NCBI GenBank assembly: GCA_037381915.1
Contig: JARRQJ010000055.1
Span: 1-43,884, forward strand
Origin: JARRQJ01 sp037381915
Lineage (GTDB): Bacteria > Pseudomonadota > Gammaproteobacteria > DRLM01
Length of the DNA: 43,884 bases
Reading direction: 5' to 3'
Part shown: positions 9,634 through 17,914 of the stretch, in pieces
How the letters are laid out: each line of letters opens with the position of its first letter
How positions within the stretch are numbered: the stretch's first letter is position 1
Position numbers and translations under genes: made by a program
Notes under the pieces: model-generated
Database searches by the model: none
Told to the model about the DNA's origin: nothing
What the model saw: the letters and a program-made list of their open reading frames with translations, nothing else

Positions 9634-10209
9634 CTAGGAGCACGTCGGAAGCCCTATCGCTACCTCCGATGAAATAGAACGTAACTTCGGTCCTGCAGTC
9701 ACACCTGGGCATAACAGGGCAGGCGTTACAGTTGACGCATTGCCCTGCCAAGTAACCGTAACTCGGTAAATTCCGGGTTGACACACGCCAGCAGCCGTAT
9801 TCTCCGGCTGCACTTGCGTGACACAACCCTTGGCGTCAACCATGGCTCCGACATTGGAGCCGCCGCTGTTGTGCTCCGCGGCCCCCTTCAGCGCATTGCT
9901 CCATTCACAGGCATCGAGGGCGGATCCCGAACCGGCGCAATTCGTCGGCTGAGTATCTCCCGTACCAAGCGTGCCGTAGGCTACATAACTGGCGGCGTTC
10001 GGGCCATTAACGCTGACTCTTTGCATCATGTCCGCCAGCAACCCGACGGCCTGACCTCGCTGATATGACGCCATCTCGGTCAACTGCATTTTGCTTTCCA
10101 GGGATGCCATTCCCAGCAGTCCAAAGGCCAGGATGACTACCGTTACAAGGACCTCAATCAAGGTGAAGCCGCCCCTACGATGGAGAGCACTTGGTCGCAT
10201 CATGAACAT
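9634..10209 (-). CDS. pilV: Type IV pilus modification/minor pilin protein PilV
   Basis: 191 residues with the prepilin signature RRGGFTLIEVLVTVVILAFG and the PilV-like continuation LLGMASLESKMQLTEMASYQRGQA. Four cysteines in the C-terminal half (GCVTQVQ, GVCQPG, LLCPG, LPTCS). Its start overlaps the end of the fimT/gspH gene by 10 bp. It belongs to the priming complex of the pilus. Confidence 0.86.
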   Translation of the reverse strand: MFMMRPSALHRRGGFTLIEVLVTVVILAFGLLGMASLESKMQLTEMASYQRGQAVGLLADMMQRVSVNGPNAASYVAYGTLGTGDTQPTNCAGSGSALDACEWSNALKGAAEHNSGGSNVGAMVDAKGCVTQVQPENTAAGVCQPGIYRVTVTWQGNASTVTPALLCPGVTAGPKLRSISSEVAIGLPTCS

Positions 10210-10733
10210 GAGGACGCCTTTATATATGGCCTGCCGCTGGGGCCGACGGTCACACAGCGGCTGACGACCGGATTGCCATCAGTCGTAGTGAGCTGCAATG
10301 AAGTCTTCCCGCCTTGCACCCGCCCGTAGCTGTTGTAGACGATCGTGCCCGGGCCGGTGGTTGCCGTGATCGTCAGGCCTTTCAAGGGGCCCTGATCTTC
10401 TAGCACGGCACCTGTTCCTGTGTTGGCTATTTGCCATCCATTCTGCCATCCTCCGGCCTTGGGGGAGATGCTTACACTTTGATTGAATTTTAGAGCCTCG
10501 CTTCTCGCCCTGAGGAGTCCGATATAGATGTTTGTCGCTGTATTTTTGGCGTGCTGCTCATTACTTAGCGCGTTAAAGGAAGGAACTGCAATCATGGCCA
10601 TAATGCCCGCAATCGATATGGTCACTAGAAGTTCCATCAGTGTAAAGCCGGCACCACTGCTCGGCCGGCAAGTTGGCATCCCGGGTAGAGTAAGCGGCCT
10701 GTGTTGCCGGATTGTCATGATGCTTATGGCCAT
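10200..10733 (-). CDS. GspH/FimT family minor pseudopilin
   Basis: 177 residues with the prepilin site SGAGFTLMELLVTISIAGI after a long (about 28-residue) leader. The body fits the GspH/FimT domain: ALSNEQHAKNTATNIYIGLLRARSEALKFNQSVSI, a WQNGWQI motif and a C-terminal VSRCVTVGPSGRPYI. It begins 4 bases after the pilE stop, so the two are co-translated. It could be named fimT or fimU; the sequence does not decide. Confidence 0.85.
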   Translation of the reverse strand: MAISIMTIRQHRPLTLPGMPTCRPSSGAGFTLMELLVTISIAGIMAMIAVPSFNALSNEQHAKNTATNIYIGLLRARSEALKFNQSVSISPKAGGWQNGWQIANTGTGAVLEDQGPLKGLTITATTGPGTIVYNSYGRVQGGKTSLQLTTTDGNPVVSRCVTVGPSGRPYIKASSCS

Positions 10734-10737
10734 TAAA

Positions 10738-11157
10738 TTACCAATATCCCGCCGGTGATTTTACGTTGGCATCTGTGACACTCAGTGTCACGTCGCTCGC
10801 CTGCATAGTCCCCGCAATGGGCGTTGCGGTTATCGTGAACGTCGGCGGTGTTACTGCAGGTGCGGCGATCTGGACTGTGTAATACTGCGCTACATCGCTG
10901 GGTGTGCTCATATTTAATGCCGCTTCGGTCGCGGCATAGCTGCGATTATCGAGAAGGTATTGTTGCTCGTGTTGGGCCACATCCAGTAGATACGACTGCG
11001 CAGAGGCGCGATGCCCTTTGATTAATTGGCGGGTATAGGCAGGATAGGCTATCGTCGCCAGAATGCCGACGACCGCGATTGCGATCACTAACTCCAATAA
11101 GGTGAACCCGCGACTCCTGTCTATACTCTGCGGAATTTTTATCTTTGTATTTTTCAT
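10738..11157 (-). CDS. pilE: PilE-type minor pilin
   Basis: 139 residues. A leader of about 15 residues ends in RSRG before FTLLELVIAIAVVGILATIAYPAY, the classical N-methylated pilin helix. The rest (ASAQSYLLDVAQHEQQYLLDNRSYAA) matches the PilE/ComP group of minor pilins. ATG 11157 is chosen over the 11217 start because AGGGA lies 7 bases upstream and the leader is then normal in length. First gene of the operon; in Pseudomonas the pilE gene is instead last, after pilY1. Confidence 0.88.
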   Translation of the reverse strand: MKNTKIKIPQSIDRSRGFTLLELVIAIAVVGILATIAYPAYTRQLIKGHRASAQSYLLDVAQHEQQYLLDNRSYAATEAALNMSTPSDVAQYYTVQIAAPAVTPPTFTITATPIAGTMQASDVTLSVTDANVKSPAGYW

Positions 11158-11529
11158 ACATATCCCTGGGACTGAAAGTGCCATTAATAGGTATTTAGGA
11201 TAAATCACAGTCACCAAATAAATGTGTCAGACGTCACATTTCCGGCATTACGTTCGGCAGATATGTTGGATATCCATTAACCTCTATACTTCTTAGCTAA
11301 ATTTAGTAGCGTCCTATTTCGGACGAGCTTGAGTCTCGTCGTTATTGCTCCTGGCGCACCATAATATATTTAACTGATATTCAGTTAGTTATCAGACAGG
11401 CGCCGGCCTACCCGTCGTCTGCAGGGATGCGGGACTATCAGATGTCAGTTGCTACTGCTTGCACTCGGAATATGGAGACCTTCGCTTCGATCCGCTCAAG
11501 TACCCCACTGAGTCAATAAATCGGGAAAA
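11158..11529. other. Upstream region of the pilus operon, no gene seen
   Basis: About 370 bp of AT-richer DNA between pilE and the structured region. It must hold the promoter of the pil operon on the minus strand. I looked for a sigma-54 -24/-12 element and for a GEMM-type c-di-GMP riboswitch and found neither convincingly. Confidence 0.4.
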
Positions 11530-11631
11530 CGCTCCCCAGGAGCGAGTGGTGGAGAAGCTCTCGCCGGAAAAGCTAATGCCCACGGAGCCGGTCTCGGGAA
11601 ACCTCTGAGTCCCCGACACCGCGCAGGACTC
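11530..11631. other. Hairpin-rich non-coding segment, possible structured RNA
   Basis: Several short perfect stems follow each other: CGCTCC/GGAGCG with a 3-base loop (11530-11544), a GAGA/TCTC stem near 11551-11561, and GAGTCC/GGACTC with a 13-base loop (11607-11631). No convincing open reading frame covers it on either strand. It could be part of a 5' leader or a small RNA. Strand cannot be assigned by eye, and no known riboswitch consensus was recognised. Confidence 0.3.
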
Positions 11632-12011
11632 GCGCCCTCAAACAATGCCAAGCCACGGTGCCGGCTGTAACCGAAATGATGGTTCACGCATTCGCCCCGA
11701 CTCCTTCCGCGGTAAGTTGCCGGTCAGCCTTTACTGCCAACTGCTTCAACGCGGGCCATCCCAGTTTGCGCTCTGAATATCTTGTGGGATGGCCTTGCCC
11801 GAGCTCGCTCCAGCCACCAGTTGCTTCAGTTGGGTCGAAGCGCCTGTGCACATCAGTCGTCCCGGGGCGACACCAAGACACCAAATGCGGAACGGTGTCA
11901 CAGTTTTTTGCAGGCAATTCTGCAACGATGTTCACAACCCAGAGGCTCGCTTCCGGTTTGCATTAGAGCGAACGGCCAATGGCAGTCCAACAATGCTTTG
12001 GAGGTAAAGTC

Positions 12012-12938
12012 ATGAAAACAAGAAGTTTATTAACGCGCAGCATCGTCGCCGCTGTGCTCCTGGCAACCGGCGGACTTGCCAGTGCCGCGGATGTGAACGA
12101 GGTCGAATCCAATGACACCCTCGCTACCGCCCAGAATCTGTTGATGCCGGCGGACGGGGTGACGATTCACGGTGTCATCGGCACGCTTGACGCGACCTCG
12201 AGTAGTGATGTCGACTTTTACTCGTTCTACGCCCAGGCAGGCGACAACGTCACATTCGATATCGACGTAGGAATGGGCGGGGCCAAGAGTGTCCGCACAA
12301 TGCTCTATGTCTTCGACCCAGATGGTGTGATCAGGGCCATGTCGTACATGAATACGACTGGGTCTGTGGATCCCGGTAGTTACAGCATCTATGATCCGCT
12401 CGTCAAAAATCTTCATTTGCCGAAGAGCGGCATTTATACCGTCGGCGTAACTGCTTTCCCACGAACCATTTCACCTGGCGGATATGTATTATCCGGTCCG
12501 GGCCCCACCGGCGATTACGAACTGGTTATCAGCGGAGCCACACCCAAGGTCACGGTCAAGCAGATCTCCATCGAAGTGAAGCCCGGCAGTAACGAGGTGA
12601 CACCCGTCAATCCCAAGAGCCATGGCAAGATCCCCGTCGCCTTGCTGAGTGAAAGCGACTTCAATGCCATGGATGTGGACGAGAGCAGCCTGAGCTTCGG
12701 CGCTACCGGTGACGAGAACAGCCTGGTCAAATGCCACAAGAACGGCATGGACGTGAACGGCGACGGCCTGCTGGACAAGGTCTGTCTGTTCGACACCCAG
12801 AAGGCCGGTTTCTCCGCAAGCGACGTGATGGGTAAGGCCAAGGGCAGATTGCTGCCGCCTCGTGGCGCGGCCGCCACCCGCGGTATGGCCTTCGAAGGTA
12901 AGGGCTTCCTCAAGGTGGTGCCCGCCTTCGGTAAGTAA
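12012..12938 (+). CDS. Secreted PPC-domain protein
   Basis: 308 residues with a signal peptide (MKTRSLLTRSIVAAVLLATGG... cleaved near ASAAD). Residues about 30-175 form a pre-peptidase C-terminal (PPC) domain: EVESNDTLATAQNL, a DVDFYSFYAQAGDNVTFDI core and a GDYELVISG end. The C-terminal half starts ISIEVKPGSNEVTPVNPKSHGKIPVALLS, an immunoglobulin-like module common in secreted proteins, with a calcium-loop-like DVNGDGLLD. Given without a peptidase domain, it is an exported binding or matrix protein rather than an enzyme. ATG 12012 has GGAGG about 8 bases upstream; a terminator follows the stop. Monocistronic. Confidence 0.85.
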   Translation: MKTRSLLTRSIVAAVLLATGGLASAADVNEVESNDTLATAQNLLMPADGVTIHGVIGTLDATSSSDVDFYSFYAQAGDNVTFDIDVGMGGAKSVRTMLYVFDPDGVIRAMSYMNTTGSVDPGSYSIYDPLVKNLHLPKSGIYTVGVTAFPRTISPGGYVLSGPGPTGDYELVISGATPKVTVKQISIEVKPGSNEVTPVNPKSHGKIPVALLSESDFNAMDVDESSLSFGATGDENSLVKCHKNGMDVNGDGLLDKVCLFDTQKAGFSASDVMGKAKGRLLPPRGAAATRGMAFEGKGFLKVVPAFGK

Positions 12939-12976
12939 CCAGCACCATAATAATCACGGTTGTTACTTGAAAACAC

Positions 12977-13005
12977 GCCCCCTCTATCGAGGGGGCTTTA
13001 TTTTT
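12977..13005 (+). terminator. Strong rho-independent terminator after the PPC gene
   Basis: GCCCCCTC, loop TATC, GAGGGGGC (perfect 8-bp GC-rich stem) followed by TTTATTTTT. It is 38 bp downstream of the stop codon. Confidence 0.93.
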
Positions 13006-13475
13006 CAGAATCTAAATGGGACACAAATACTGTTCATCATGCAGACTTATCGAGCTGGCTCCGCTTGAGCTGAATACCGTGGCACAGGCCCGTAGCTCAA
13101 CGCTTTTGCCCGTGCACTCGGCTTCCTGCTCGGTCCGCCCAGTGACATCCGGCACGCACGTGGCAGGATGTTCCCATTGCGATCGCTCGGCTGCTAAATT
13201 GACAGTCTGCTTTTCGTCGAGAAGCCTATTGCACTTCTGTTGGCCAGTTGCCCGAAGATTACGGGTTATATGCCGAATGTCATCTGCCGGTTCATTGCTC
13301 TCCCTATTTGAAATAAATCCCATTAAGCAATATGCCGTCACGGTCGATACATACCCCGAGTTTTTGAGGATGTCGCCCACAGGGCGCATCTGATGCGTGT
13401 TTGGAGAAACACGTATCATCAGCTCCAGTGCTGCTCGCCACCCTCGCTTAGCAATCACCCGTCAGGAGCATTGTC
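13006..13475. other. Intergenic stretch, no supported gene
   Basis: Open frames exist on both strands across 13012-13458 but none has a ribosome binding site, recognisable motif or plausible composition. The last 60 bases hold the upstream region of the PA2779-family gene. Confidence 0.5.
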
Positions 13476-13808
13476 ATGTTATTTCGTAACAAATTGACCG
13501 TTCTAGTGAGTCTGCTGGGCATGATGATGATACAGATGTCATCGACGCAGGCGAAAATGGTGGATACCGGCGAGGTACTCCAGTCGGCTGACCGGACCCG
13601 GATAGTCCGCACCCTCGAGCGAAAGGATGTACAAGAGCAGTTAGCCGATATGGGTGTCGATCCCGCTTCCGCTATCGAACGCGTTAATCAAATGACGGAT
13701 GCCGAGATCGCCCAGATAAATGGTCAGCTGACGGACCTGCCGGCGGGTGCCGGGTTGAGTACCGTAGAGCTGTTGCTGATCATTGTTATCCTCATCCTGG
13801 TCCTATAG
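13476..13808 (+). CDS. PA2779 family small secreted/membrane protein
   Basis: 110 residues: signal-like N-terminal helix (LTVLVSLLGMMMIQMSSTQA), a central helical part with RTLERKDVQEQLADMGVDPASAIERVNQMTDAEI broken here as two helices, a short flexible GAG segment and a C-terminal hydrophobic helix (TVELLLIIVILILVL). This arrangement is that of the PA2779 family, of unknown function. AGGAG lies 8 bases before ATG 13476. In Pseudomonas the neighbour is a C39-like peptidase gene, which is absent here, so the gene stands alone. Confidence 0.8.
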   Translation: MLFRNKLTVLVSLLGMMMIQMSSTQAKMVDTGEVLQSADRTRIVRTLERKDVQEQLADMGVDPASAIERVNQMTDAEIAQINGQLTDLPAGAGLSTVELLLIIVILILVL

Positions 13809-14003
13809 CCCGGAGCGAGCCGGACTCCATCGGCCTCCCGGCGTGAGTAATATTTTCATACTGCTCCGGGACCAGCTAGCCGGCACCTCGGGACCTAGCG
13901 TGATAGTCGCACAGTCAAGTGTTTTCACAACCGTAGATCAAGGCTAGCCTGAGCAAATGTCCGCAGCCGAGGCGAACATTAGACGGTCGAAGGCATCGGA
14001 ATG

Positions 14004-14190
14004 CAGCGCCCAGATTCATCCTGCCTTCTGATTGTTACTTATGTAAGCCCTGATAAATTCGTCCCTTCCCCCTCAGGGGGAAGGACAGTTATAAGTGACC
14101 AATACCTACGTTGTTGGCACGCCCGAAGTGATGAACGTGGGCACCGGTACGAGCGTTTTTCCCTCCCATAGCGGCTATCTCGGGCCGCTC
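14004..14190 (+). repeat. Palindromic dispersed repeat, copy A
   Basis: Left arm near 14004-14028 (CAGCGCCCAGATTCATCC...) and right arm 14125-14147 (GAAGTGATGAACGTGGGCAC) are imperfect inverted copies. The right arm is preceded by GGCACGCCC and followed by the conserved tail GAGCGTTTTTCCCTCC. The interval between the arms is longer than in other copies because it contains an extra hairpin (CCTTCCCCC/GGGGGAAGG near 14065-14089). No gene in 13809-14522 other than this. Confidence 0.75.
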
Positions 14191-14522
14191 GCTGTCCATG
14201 GCGGCCCTTCGCGCGAATGATAAGGATATCTGCAATACCTGCTTATCTATCCGCTGGAAGGGGTAATCGCGGCACATCTAAGGCGTCTCATCAGAGAATT
14301 GGCCATTTCGTTACCGGCGCCATTTTTTGTGATTGAGTACACATTTTATGGGCCGGTGCGGCCCCTCAATTTGCTGCAACGGGGAAGTAATCGGCCGTAT
14401 TCAGAATCTTCATTATATGACCGATACCTTGCGTAGTGATTGAGTGGGATTGGCCCGTCTTATAGTCAACCGAACAAATGTAAACCGCCCCCATAGAATG
14501 TCGATCTAATTTAGCAAGTATC

Positions 14523-16007
14523 ATGCTTTTAAGCGCCGCCACTGAATTTAACCAAAATATTAAGACGCGGGTGCGTGATTCTCTGCGCCTGGTACCCGTC
14601 TTGAAACGCAAACCAAAGGTCCTGAGGCACTGGCTATTCAGCGCCCACAAAGAGCAAATTATAATCATTGCCTTGTTGGCGTTATTGCAAATTATAATCA
14701 TTGCCTTGTTGGCGTTATTGCCCTTGGCAATCCTGCCAGTACTTGATCAGCTCCTGTCCAAGATATTCAGCCCGGTGACTAGAAAGGTCCTCTTTGGACT
14801 GATTAACCGAGAACAGGAAAACCCCTATCTACATGGCATCCAGATAACAAGTCACTGGTTGCTCTGGATTGGCACAGTGCTGCTTGCGGTCTATCTGTAC
14901 CTGCGCCACCTGCCGGCCGCAATGGATTACGCCGGCAACATTGCCAGGCAAAAGGAGCAGCTGGCCGATCAGCTTCTGACTAGCAATCCATCCGAGAGCA
15001 TACTGCTTTACAATGCAGCGCGTGACTGGAGTTGTGACGAGGATGCCGAATCGCAAATCACGTCCAAACTGCAACAACTCAACGCCACAATGAGTCAGGC
15101 GAACAGTGCCAGTACCACCACCACGGCACCAGTCACACCTGACGGTACGGTAATCCTGACCGCGGAGCAACAGGGGGCCGAGGACAAGAAAGCCGCCATC
15201 GCCGAACGCTATCAGATTAAGAAGCAACTGGGCGCCGGCGCCATGGGTATCGTGTACCAGGCGGAGGATCTAAAGCTGAACCGCGATGTCGCAATCAAAC
15301 AACTTGGACCCTCCCTGGCCAATGATGCGCAATTGCTCGCGCGTTTCCGGCAGGAGGCATTGGCGTTGGCACGGCTGAGCCATCCGAATATTGTGCAGGT
15401 ATACGATTTTATCGAGTGGAACGATCTTTCCCTGATCGTGATGGAATTTGTGGAAGGTGACGAACTCGACACCTGGCTCAGCAACGCCAAACCGCTCACG
15501 GTCTCCGTCGCGACGAAGTTGGCCATGCAGATGGCCGATGCGCTTGGCTATGCCCACGAGCGCGGTGTTGTGCATCGTGACTTCAAACCCGCCAATGTGC
15601 TCATCAGTAACGAAGGCAAAATCAAGATAACGGATTTTGGCATTGCAAAGCTTGCCAGGTCGAGCATGCGTACCCAGATGAATACCGTCATGGGATCTCC
15701 CGCGTATATGAGTCCAGAACAGGCCGGCGGCGACTCAATTGACCACCGCACAGACATTTATGCTCTGGGCATTGTGCTTTATCAGATGCTGGGTGGTAAA
15801 CCGCCTTTTGTCGGCGATATTAAATCCGTTATTGCGCAGCAGCTGACGAAAATTCCGCTCAGTCTCAGCAGCTTCCGCAGTGATATTCCGCCTGCGCTGG
15901 ACTCGGTCGTCCAGACAATGCTGGCAAAGCAACCGGCCGATCGTTATCAGTCGATGGGGGTAGCAATTGAGCAGCTTAAAAGCTTCACGGACGCCTCTGC
16001 GGCTTGA
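14523..16007 (+). CDS. Membrane-anchored Hanks-type Ser/Thr protein kinase
   Basis: 494 residues. The N-terminal third has two hydrophobic regions (about 45-75 and 110-128) and a linker rich in Ser/Thr. The kinase domain starts near residue 230: glycine loop LGAGAMGIVYQAED, VAIK lysine, FRQEALALARLSHPNIV, catalytic loop HRDFKPANVL near 351, DFGIAK, activation-segment GSPAYMSPEQ. All catalytic residues are present, so activity is likely; no PASTA or other sensor domain is visible. It phosphorylates proteins on Ser/Thr in the cytoplasm; targets unknown. It is odd in having the kinase at the C-terminus. An 11-residue in-frame tandem duplication lies in the first hydrophobic region. No clear ribosome binding site precedes ATG 14523, so the start is less certain than the domain. 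Confidence 0.9.
   Translation: MLLSAATEFNQNIKTRVRDSLRLVPVLKRKPKVLRHWLFSAHKEQIIIIALLALLQIIIIALLALLPLAILPVLDQLLSKIFSPVTRKVLFGLINREQENPYLHGIQITSHWLLWIGTVLLAVYLYLRHLPAAMDYAGNIARQKEQLADQLLTSNPSESILLYNAARDWSCDEDAESQITSKLQQLNATMSQANSASTTTTAPVTPDGTVILTAEQQGAEDKKAAIAERYQIKKQLGAGAMGIVYQAEDLKLNRDVAIKQLGPSLANDAQLLARFRQEALALARLSHPNIVQVYDFIEWNDLSLIVMEFVEGDELDTWLSNAKPLTVSVATKLAMQMADALGYAHERGVVHRDFKPANVLISNEGKIKITDFGIAKLARSSMRTQMNTVMGSPAYMSPEQAGGDSIDHRTDIYALGIVLYQMLGGKPPFVGDIKSVIAQQLTKIPLSLSSFRSDIPPALDSVVQTMLAKQPADRYQSMGVAIEQLKSFTDASAA
14655..14720 (+). repeat. 33-bp perfect tandem duplication inside the kinase gene
   Basis: Bases 14655-14687 and 14688-14720 are identical. Being 33 bp, the repeat keeps the frame and doubles the peptide QIIIIALLALL within the first membrane region. 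Confidence 0.97.
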
Positions 16008-16038
16008 GATGCAACAGGTCCTAAAAACAACGGCCGCC

Positions 16039-16265
16039 GGCCTATTCTGTTGAAGAACTGGAATTCTTGTAACCCTGACAATTCTGGCAGATTGATAAAT
16101 CACGTGCGGATCACGTCCACAATTCATCTATATCTCGTTGCGTGCCCTTACGGGCCGATATTCACGGAGCTTCCAGGGACCCTAGCGCTTTCCGTGCCGC
16201 GCACCTCGTAAAGGCTATGATTATTTCACTCGCCGTCGAAAACGAGTTTTTCAACAGAATCGGCC
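16039..16265. mobile_element. 227-bp MITE with ends like the IS1182-like element at 42.2-43.8 kb
   Basis: The left end begins GGCCTATTCTGTTGAAG and the right end, read inward on the other strand, begins GGCCGATTCTGTTGAAAA; 19 of 21 bases match between the two ends. The same terminal sequence occurs at both ends of the IS at 42203-43809. No coding capacity remains inside. This is a non-autonomous, internally deleted relative that the full IS could in principle mobilise. No clear target duplication is visible. Confidence 0.8.
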
Positions 16266-16448
16266 GACGCCAGATATTGGACGGCTGGAGACGATTATGC
16301 CCCTATATTCCTGTTTCATCGCATATTGCATCATTCAGCAGCCATTCATAATAATGTTTCATACTAGCTTTGTTTTACTGGTAAATGCGAGTAAAGTGGC
16401 CGGGCACAGGCTCATACCACAATCATTAATAATAAATGGAGGTTTGTT

Positions 16449-16760
16449 ATGCGTTGGATGATCAAGTTTTCGGTTCCAGTAAATACGGGCAATGAACTCG
16501 TTACGTCTGGGAAGATTGGTCAGAATTTTCAGTCTCTCATAGAAGATTTTAAGCCCGAGGCCGCCTATTTCTTTCCTGAGAATGGCCAGCGTTCTGGTTT
16601 TATGATCGTAAACATGACCGATTCGTCGGACTTGGCAAAGGTAGCAGAATCCTTCTGGCATGGACTTCATGCTGATATCTCGGTGACGCCGGTCATGAAC
16701 GGCGAAGACCTGGCAAAAGGTCTAAGTGGAATCGAGGGGATTATTAAACGATACGCTTAG
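16449..16760 (+). CDS. DUF3303-like conserved protein
   Basis: 103 residues, soluble, no signal peptide. It begins MRWMIKFSVPVNTGNELV, contains LIEDFKPEAAYFFPENGQRSGFMIVNMTDSSDL and ends VTPVMNGEDLAKGLSG. This is the pattern of small ferredoxin-like alpha/beta proteins of the DUF3303 type; function unknown. GGAGG is 7 bases before the ATG, and a 12-bp perfect terminator follows, so it is its own transcription unit. Confidence 0.8.
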   Translation: MRWMIKFSVPVNTGNELVTSGKIGQNFQSLIEDFKPEAAYFFPENGQRSGFMIVNMTDSSDLAKVAESFWHGLHADISVTPVMNGEDLAKGLSGIEGIIKRYA

Positions 16761-16780
16761 GCCAACACCAATCATCAGAG

Positions 16781-16824
16781 AATGGTCGGGCATATGCATC
16801 CGTGCCCGACCATTTCTTATCTTT
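16781..16824 (+). terminator. Rho-independent terminator
   Basis: AATGGTCGGGCA (16781-16792) and TGCCCGACCATT (16803-16814) form a perfect 12-bp stem with a 10-base loop, followed by TCTTATCTTT. It ends the DUF3303-like gene and the first bases on the other strand could serve minus-strand transcripts as well. Confidence 0.85.
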
Positions 16825-16888
16825 CCCGCCGATCAAGACCAAACACCTATCACCGTTCGACGCTATTGCTTGAACGCCTATGTGCCGA

Positions 16889-16934
16889 AGGCCAACATTG
16901 GCCGGCGCGCCCGAACTGATGAATCTGGACACTA
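16889..16934 (+). repeat. Palindromic dispersed repeat, partial copy B
   Basis: GGCGCGCCCGA then ACTGATGAATCTGGACAC, matching the right arm. The conserved tail is lost after 16934 and no good left arm is seen, so the copy is truncated. Confidence 0.7.
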
Positions 16935-17020
16935 GAAAGAAATCATGCAAATTCACTAACGGGCCACGAATTGCCTACCTTCGGCCTGAAATCGTTTACC
17001 TGCGAAGTGACGCTTAAGCA

Positions 17021-17455
17021 TCATAGCTGCAATTTTTGCCGTATCTGGAGTGGAAAGATCAGTGTTGCGTATATAAATGAAGGTCGATGCCTGCCCCAGT
17101 TCGATACTACGCGCATTGGCTTTCTCAGCAGCAATGACATGGCATTTTTCGACTGATTCAGCAGCATGCGCTTAATGGCTTTACTTGCCATAGCAGCATC
17201 TAACATTCCTGCAAAGGCGACCGGCAAATAGGGACTCTGTTTACGAATTGCTTCGAATACCATTTCCGCTGATTCATTAATCGTGGATTGCACGGCTAGA
17301 GAAATGATCGCGCCGCTAAACGAAGTTAATGCCAACCCTGCTAACTGCCTGATATCTTTTACCGGCAACGGAGTAAAACCACTTTGCTCCAGGAAAGGTT
17401 TCATCTCTGAGACTATAAAAGGATGGGGTCTCGCCAACAAAATTGCGTTTTTCAT
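17021..17455 (-). CDS. Hypothetical protein, receiver-like fold possible
   Basis: 144 residues, no signal peptide. GGAGG is 6 bases before ATG 17455, which is why this start is preferred to the GTG 12 bases upstream. It starts KNAILLARPHPFIVSEMKPF and alternates hydrophobic strands with helices (SGAIISLAV, LPVAFAGML) like a response-regulator receiver domain, but no acidic phosphoacceptor is seen at the end of the third strand. The C-terminal 40 residues are basic. I do not recognise a family. It lies between repeat copies B and C. Confidence 0.6.
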   Translation of the reverse strand: MKNAILLARPHPFIVSEMKPFLEQSGFTPLPVKDIRQLAGLALTSFSGAIISLAVQSTINESAEMVFEAIRKQSPYLPVAFAGMLDAAMASKAIKRMLLNQSKNAMSLLLRKPMRVVSNWGRHRPSFIYATLIFPLQIRQKLQL

Positions 17456-17548
17456 TATCACCTCCACGGCGCCCGGTCTTTATAGTTGGTCGATATTGAA
17501 CGGCATTGCTTACATCAGTGCTGAGCCTGTGATCTACCACCAGGTCAA

Positions 17549-17690
17549 GGTGCCCAGATTTATAGTATCGGCACCGGAAATGTTTTCAGAAGTATCAATA
17601 GGGTATATCGGTGGCGCGCCCGAGCTGATGAATCTGGATCCTGGACCGAGTGTCTTTCCCTTCCGCAATGCGCTATCGATGGCGGTTTCC
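17549..17690 (+). repeat. Palindromic dispersed repeat, copy C
   Basis: Left arm GGTGCCCAGATTTATAG (17549-17565); right arm GAGCTGATGAATCTGGATCC (17622-17641) preceded by GGCGCGCCC, then the tail GAGTGTCTTTCCCTTCCG. About 56 bases separate the arms. Confidence 0.82.
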
Positions 17691-17914
17691 AATTAGAGAC
17701 AGGCATTGGCTTGCTCGTGAGTACCGGTCTATCGTGCTGGCCTCATGATTTTTCGCCAAAGAACGCTATTTTGATTGTGCCACGAGCTTTTCAGTTGCCT
17801 AACGGCGGCAAGTTCGCCATGCTGTCAATGACGCCCAAATATAGGCGCATCATAAGCCGCGGTTTCGCCTATAAAATCGGAGCACACTCTACACGTTCAC
17901 CAAGGAGAACAGAA

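Noticed and set aside
11158..11400. GEMM c-di-GMP riboswitch or sigma-54 promoter upstream of pilE
   Set aside because: No GCAAA-type core and no properly spaced GG/GC elements were found on the minus strand.
11684..11935. 83-codon minus-strand frame in the gap before the PPC gene
   Set aside because: No start signal and no recognised family; several frames on both strands overlap it.
13012..13458. Long overlapping frames on both strands between the PPC and PA2779-family genes
   Set aside because: No ribosome binding site, motif or credible composition.
14366..14701. Minus-strand frame starting MIIICNNANKAMIIICSLW
   Set aside because: Produced by the tandem duplication read on the wrong strand; overlaps the kinase start region.
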